A DNA stretch of 5,497 bases. Origin: Holosporales bacterium (GTDB lineage Bacteria > Pseudomonadota > Alphaproteobacteria > RUG11792). Of the stretch, positions 5,325 through 5,497 are shown in pieces. The DNA is taken from the NCBI GenBank assembly GCA_031275915.1, contig JAISOC010000085.1:1-5497 (forward strand), in the 5' to 3' direction. Both the position numbers and the translations under genes were made by a program. Every line of letters begins with the position of its first letter. The first letter of the stretch is position 1. The notes under the pieces were generated by a model. The model had not been told where the DNA came from. It worked only from the letters and a program-made list of their open reading frames with translations, and made no database searches.

Positions 5325-5497
5325 ATGCCATCCATATACATACATTGGCCATTTTGTGTTTCAAAATGCGACTACTGTGATTTCCACAGCAGAATTAAAG
5401 AGGATATCGATTATGGGGAATGGTTATTAAAATACAAAAGAGCCACGGCTTTTTTCAAAGATTATGGCTTAAAAATAAACAGTATATATTTTGGAGG
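5325..5497 (+). CDS. hemW: HemW-like radical SAM protein, N-terminal part (runs off the window)
   Basis: The visible 57 complete codons encode the start of a radical SAM protein. It opens with SIYIHWPFC and contains the CxxxCxxC cluster-binding motif as Cys11, Cys15 and Cys18 (CVSKCDYCDF), which binds a [4Fe-4S] cluster and S-adenosylmethionine. It ends in SIYFGG, the beginning of the family's FGGGTP motif. IHWPFC with KCxYCDF at the extreme N-terminus is characteristic of HemW (formerly called HemN-like, coproporphyrinogen III oxidase-like), now regarded as a heme chaperone. True HemN has a longer N-terminus. The ATG at 5325 puts the motif at its usual distance from the start. An in-frame TTG at 5298 is possible but adds nine mostly hydrophobic residues. 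No Shine-Dalgarno sequence is visible. The gene is truncated only by the window edge. Confidence 0.9.
   Translation, partial: MPSIYIHWPFCVSKCDYCDFHSRIKEDIDYGEWLLKYKRATAFFKDYGLKINSIYFG

Overview
The window is an AT-rich bacterial segment with tightly packed genes, several possible TTG starts, an insertion-sequence remnant and diverged housekeeping genes. The CdsA and HemW sequences, together with the low GC, suggest a host-associated alphaproteobacterium of Rickettsiales or Holosporales type. That placement is inference from protein style, not a search result.

Layout. Positions 1-101 hold the 3' end of a transposase that looks like the IS5 superfamily, followed by a likely IS end at a CTAG tetramer. 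Positions 102-277 are a non-coding leader with a good sigma70-type promoter and a near-perfect dyad over its -35 region. Three co-directional plus-strand genes follow. They are an exported HtrA/Deg-type serine protease with one clear and one diverged PDZ domain (278-1813), an undecaprenyl diphosphate synthase homologue (uppS, 1861-2547) and phosphatidate cytidylyltransferase (cdsA, 2537-3184), which overlaps uppS by 11 bp. On the minus strand, convergent and only 8 bp past cdsA, lie two related LysR-type regulators. The upstream one (4148-5080) overlaps the downstream one (3193-4155) by 8 nt, so they are probably translationally coupled. A 244-bp divergent intergenic region with two inverted repeats separates them from the start of hemW (5325 to the window end, truncated).

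How the genes fit together. The plus-strand block is an envelope-building module. UppS makes the C55 lipid carrier for peptidoglycan and surface glycans, CdsA makes CDP-diacylglycerol for phospholipids, and the exported protease would act in envelope protein quality control. In typical alphaproteobacteria uppS-cdsA sits after frr and before dxr and rseP. Here an HtrA-like protease precedes the pair and nothing of that series follows, so the cluster has been rearranged.

The most notable signal is in UppS. The phosphate-binding N-terminal region has lost the residues equivalent to E. coli G29, R30, R39 and H43, while the catalytic Asp, the FSxENW block and the C-terminal Arg/Ser/Glu set remain. 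This is either a relaxed orthologue or a paralogue with altered substrate use. The tandem, diverged LysR pair and the dyads upstream of it are the other points worth a second look. I saw no CRISPR array, tRNA, rRNA or recognisable defence system.
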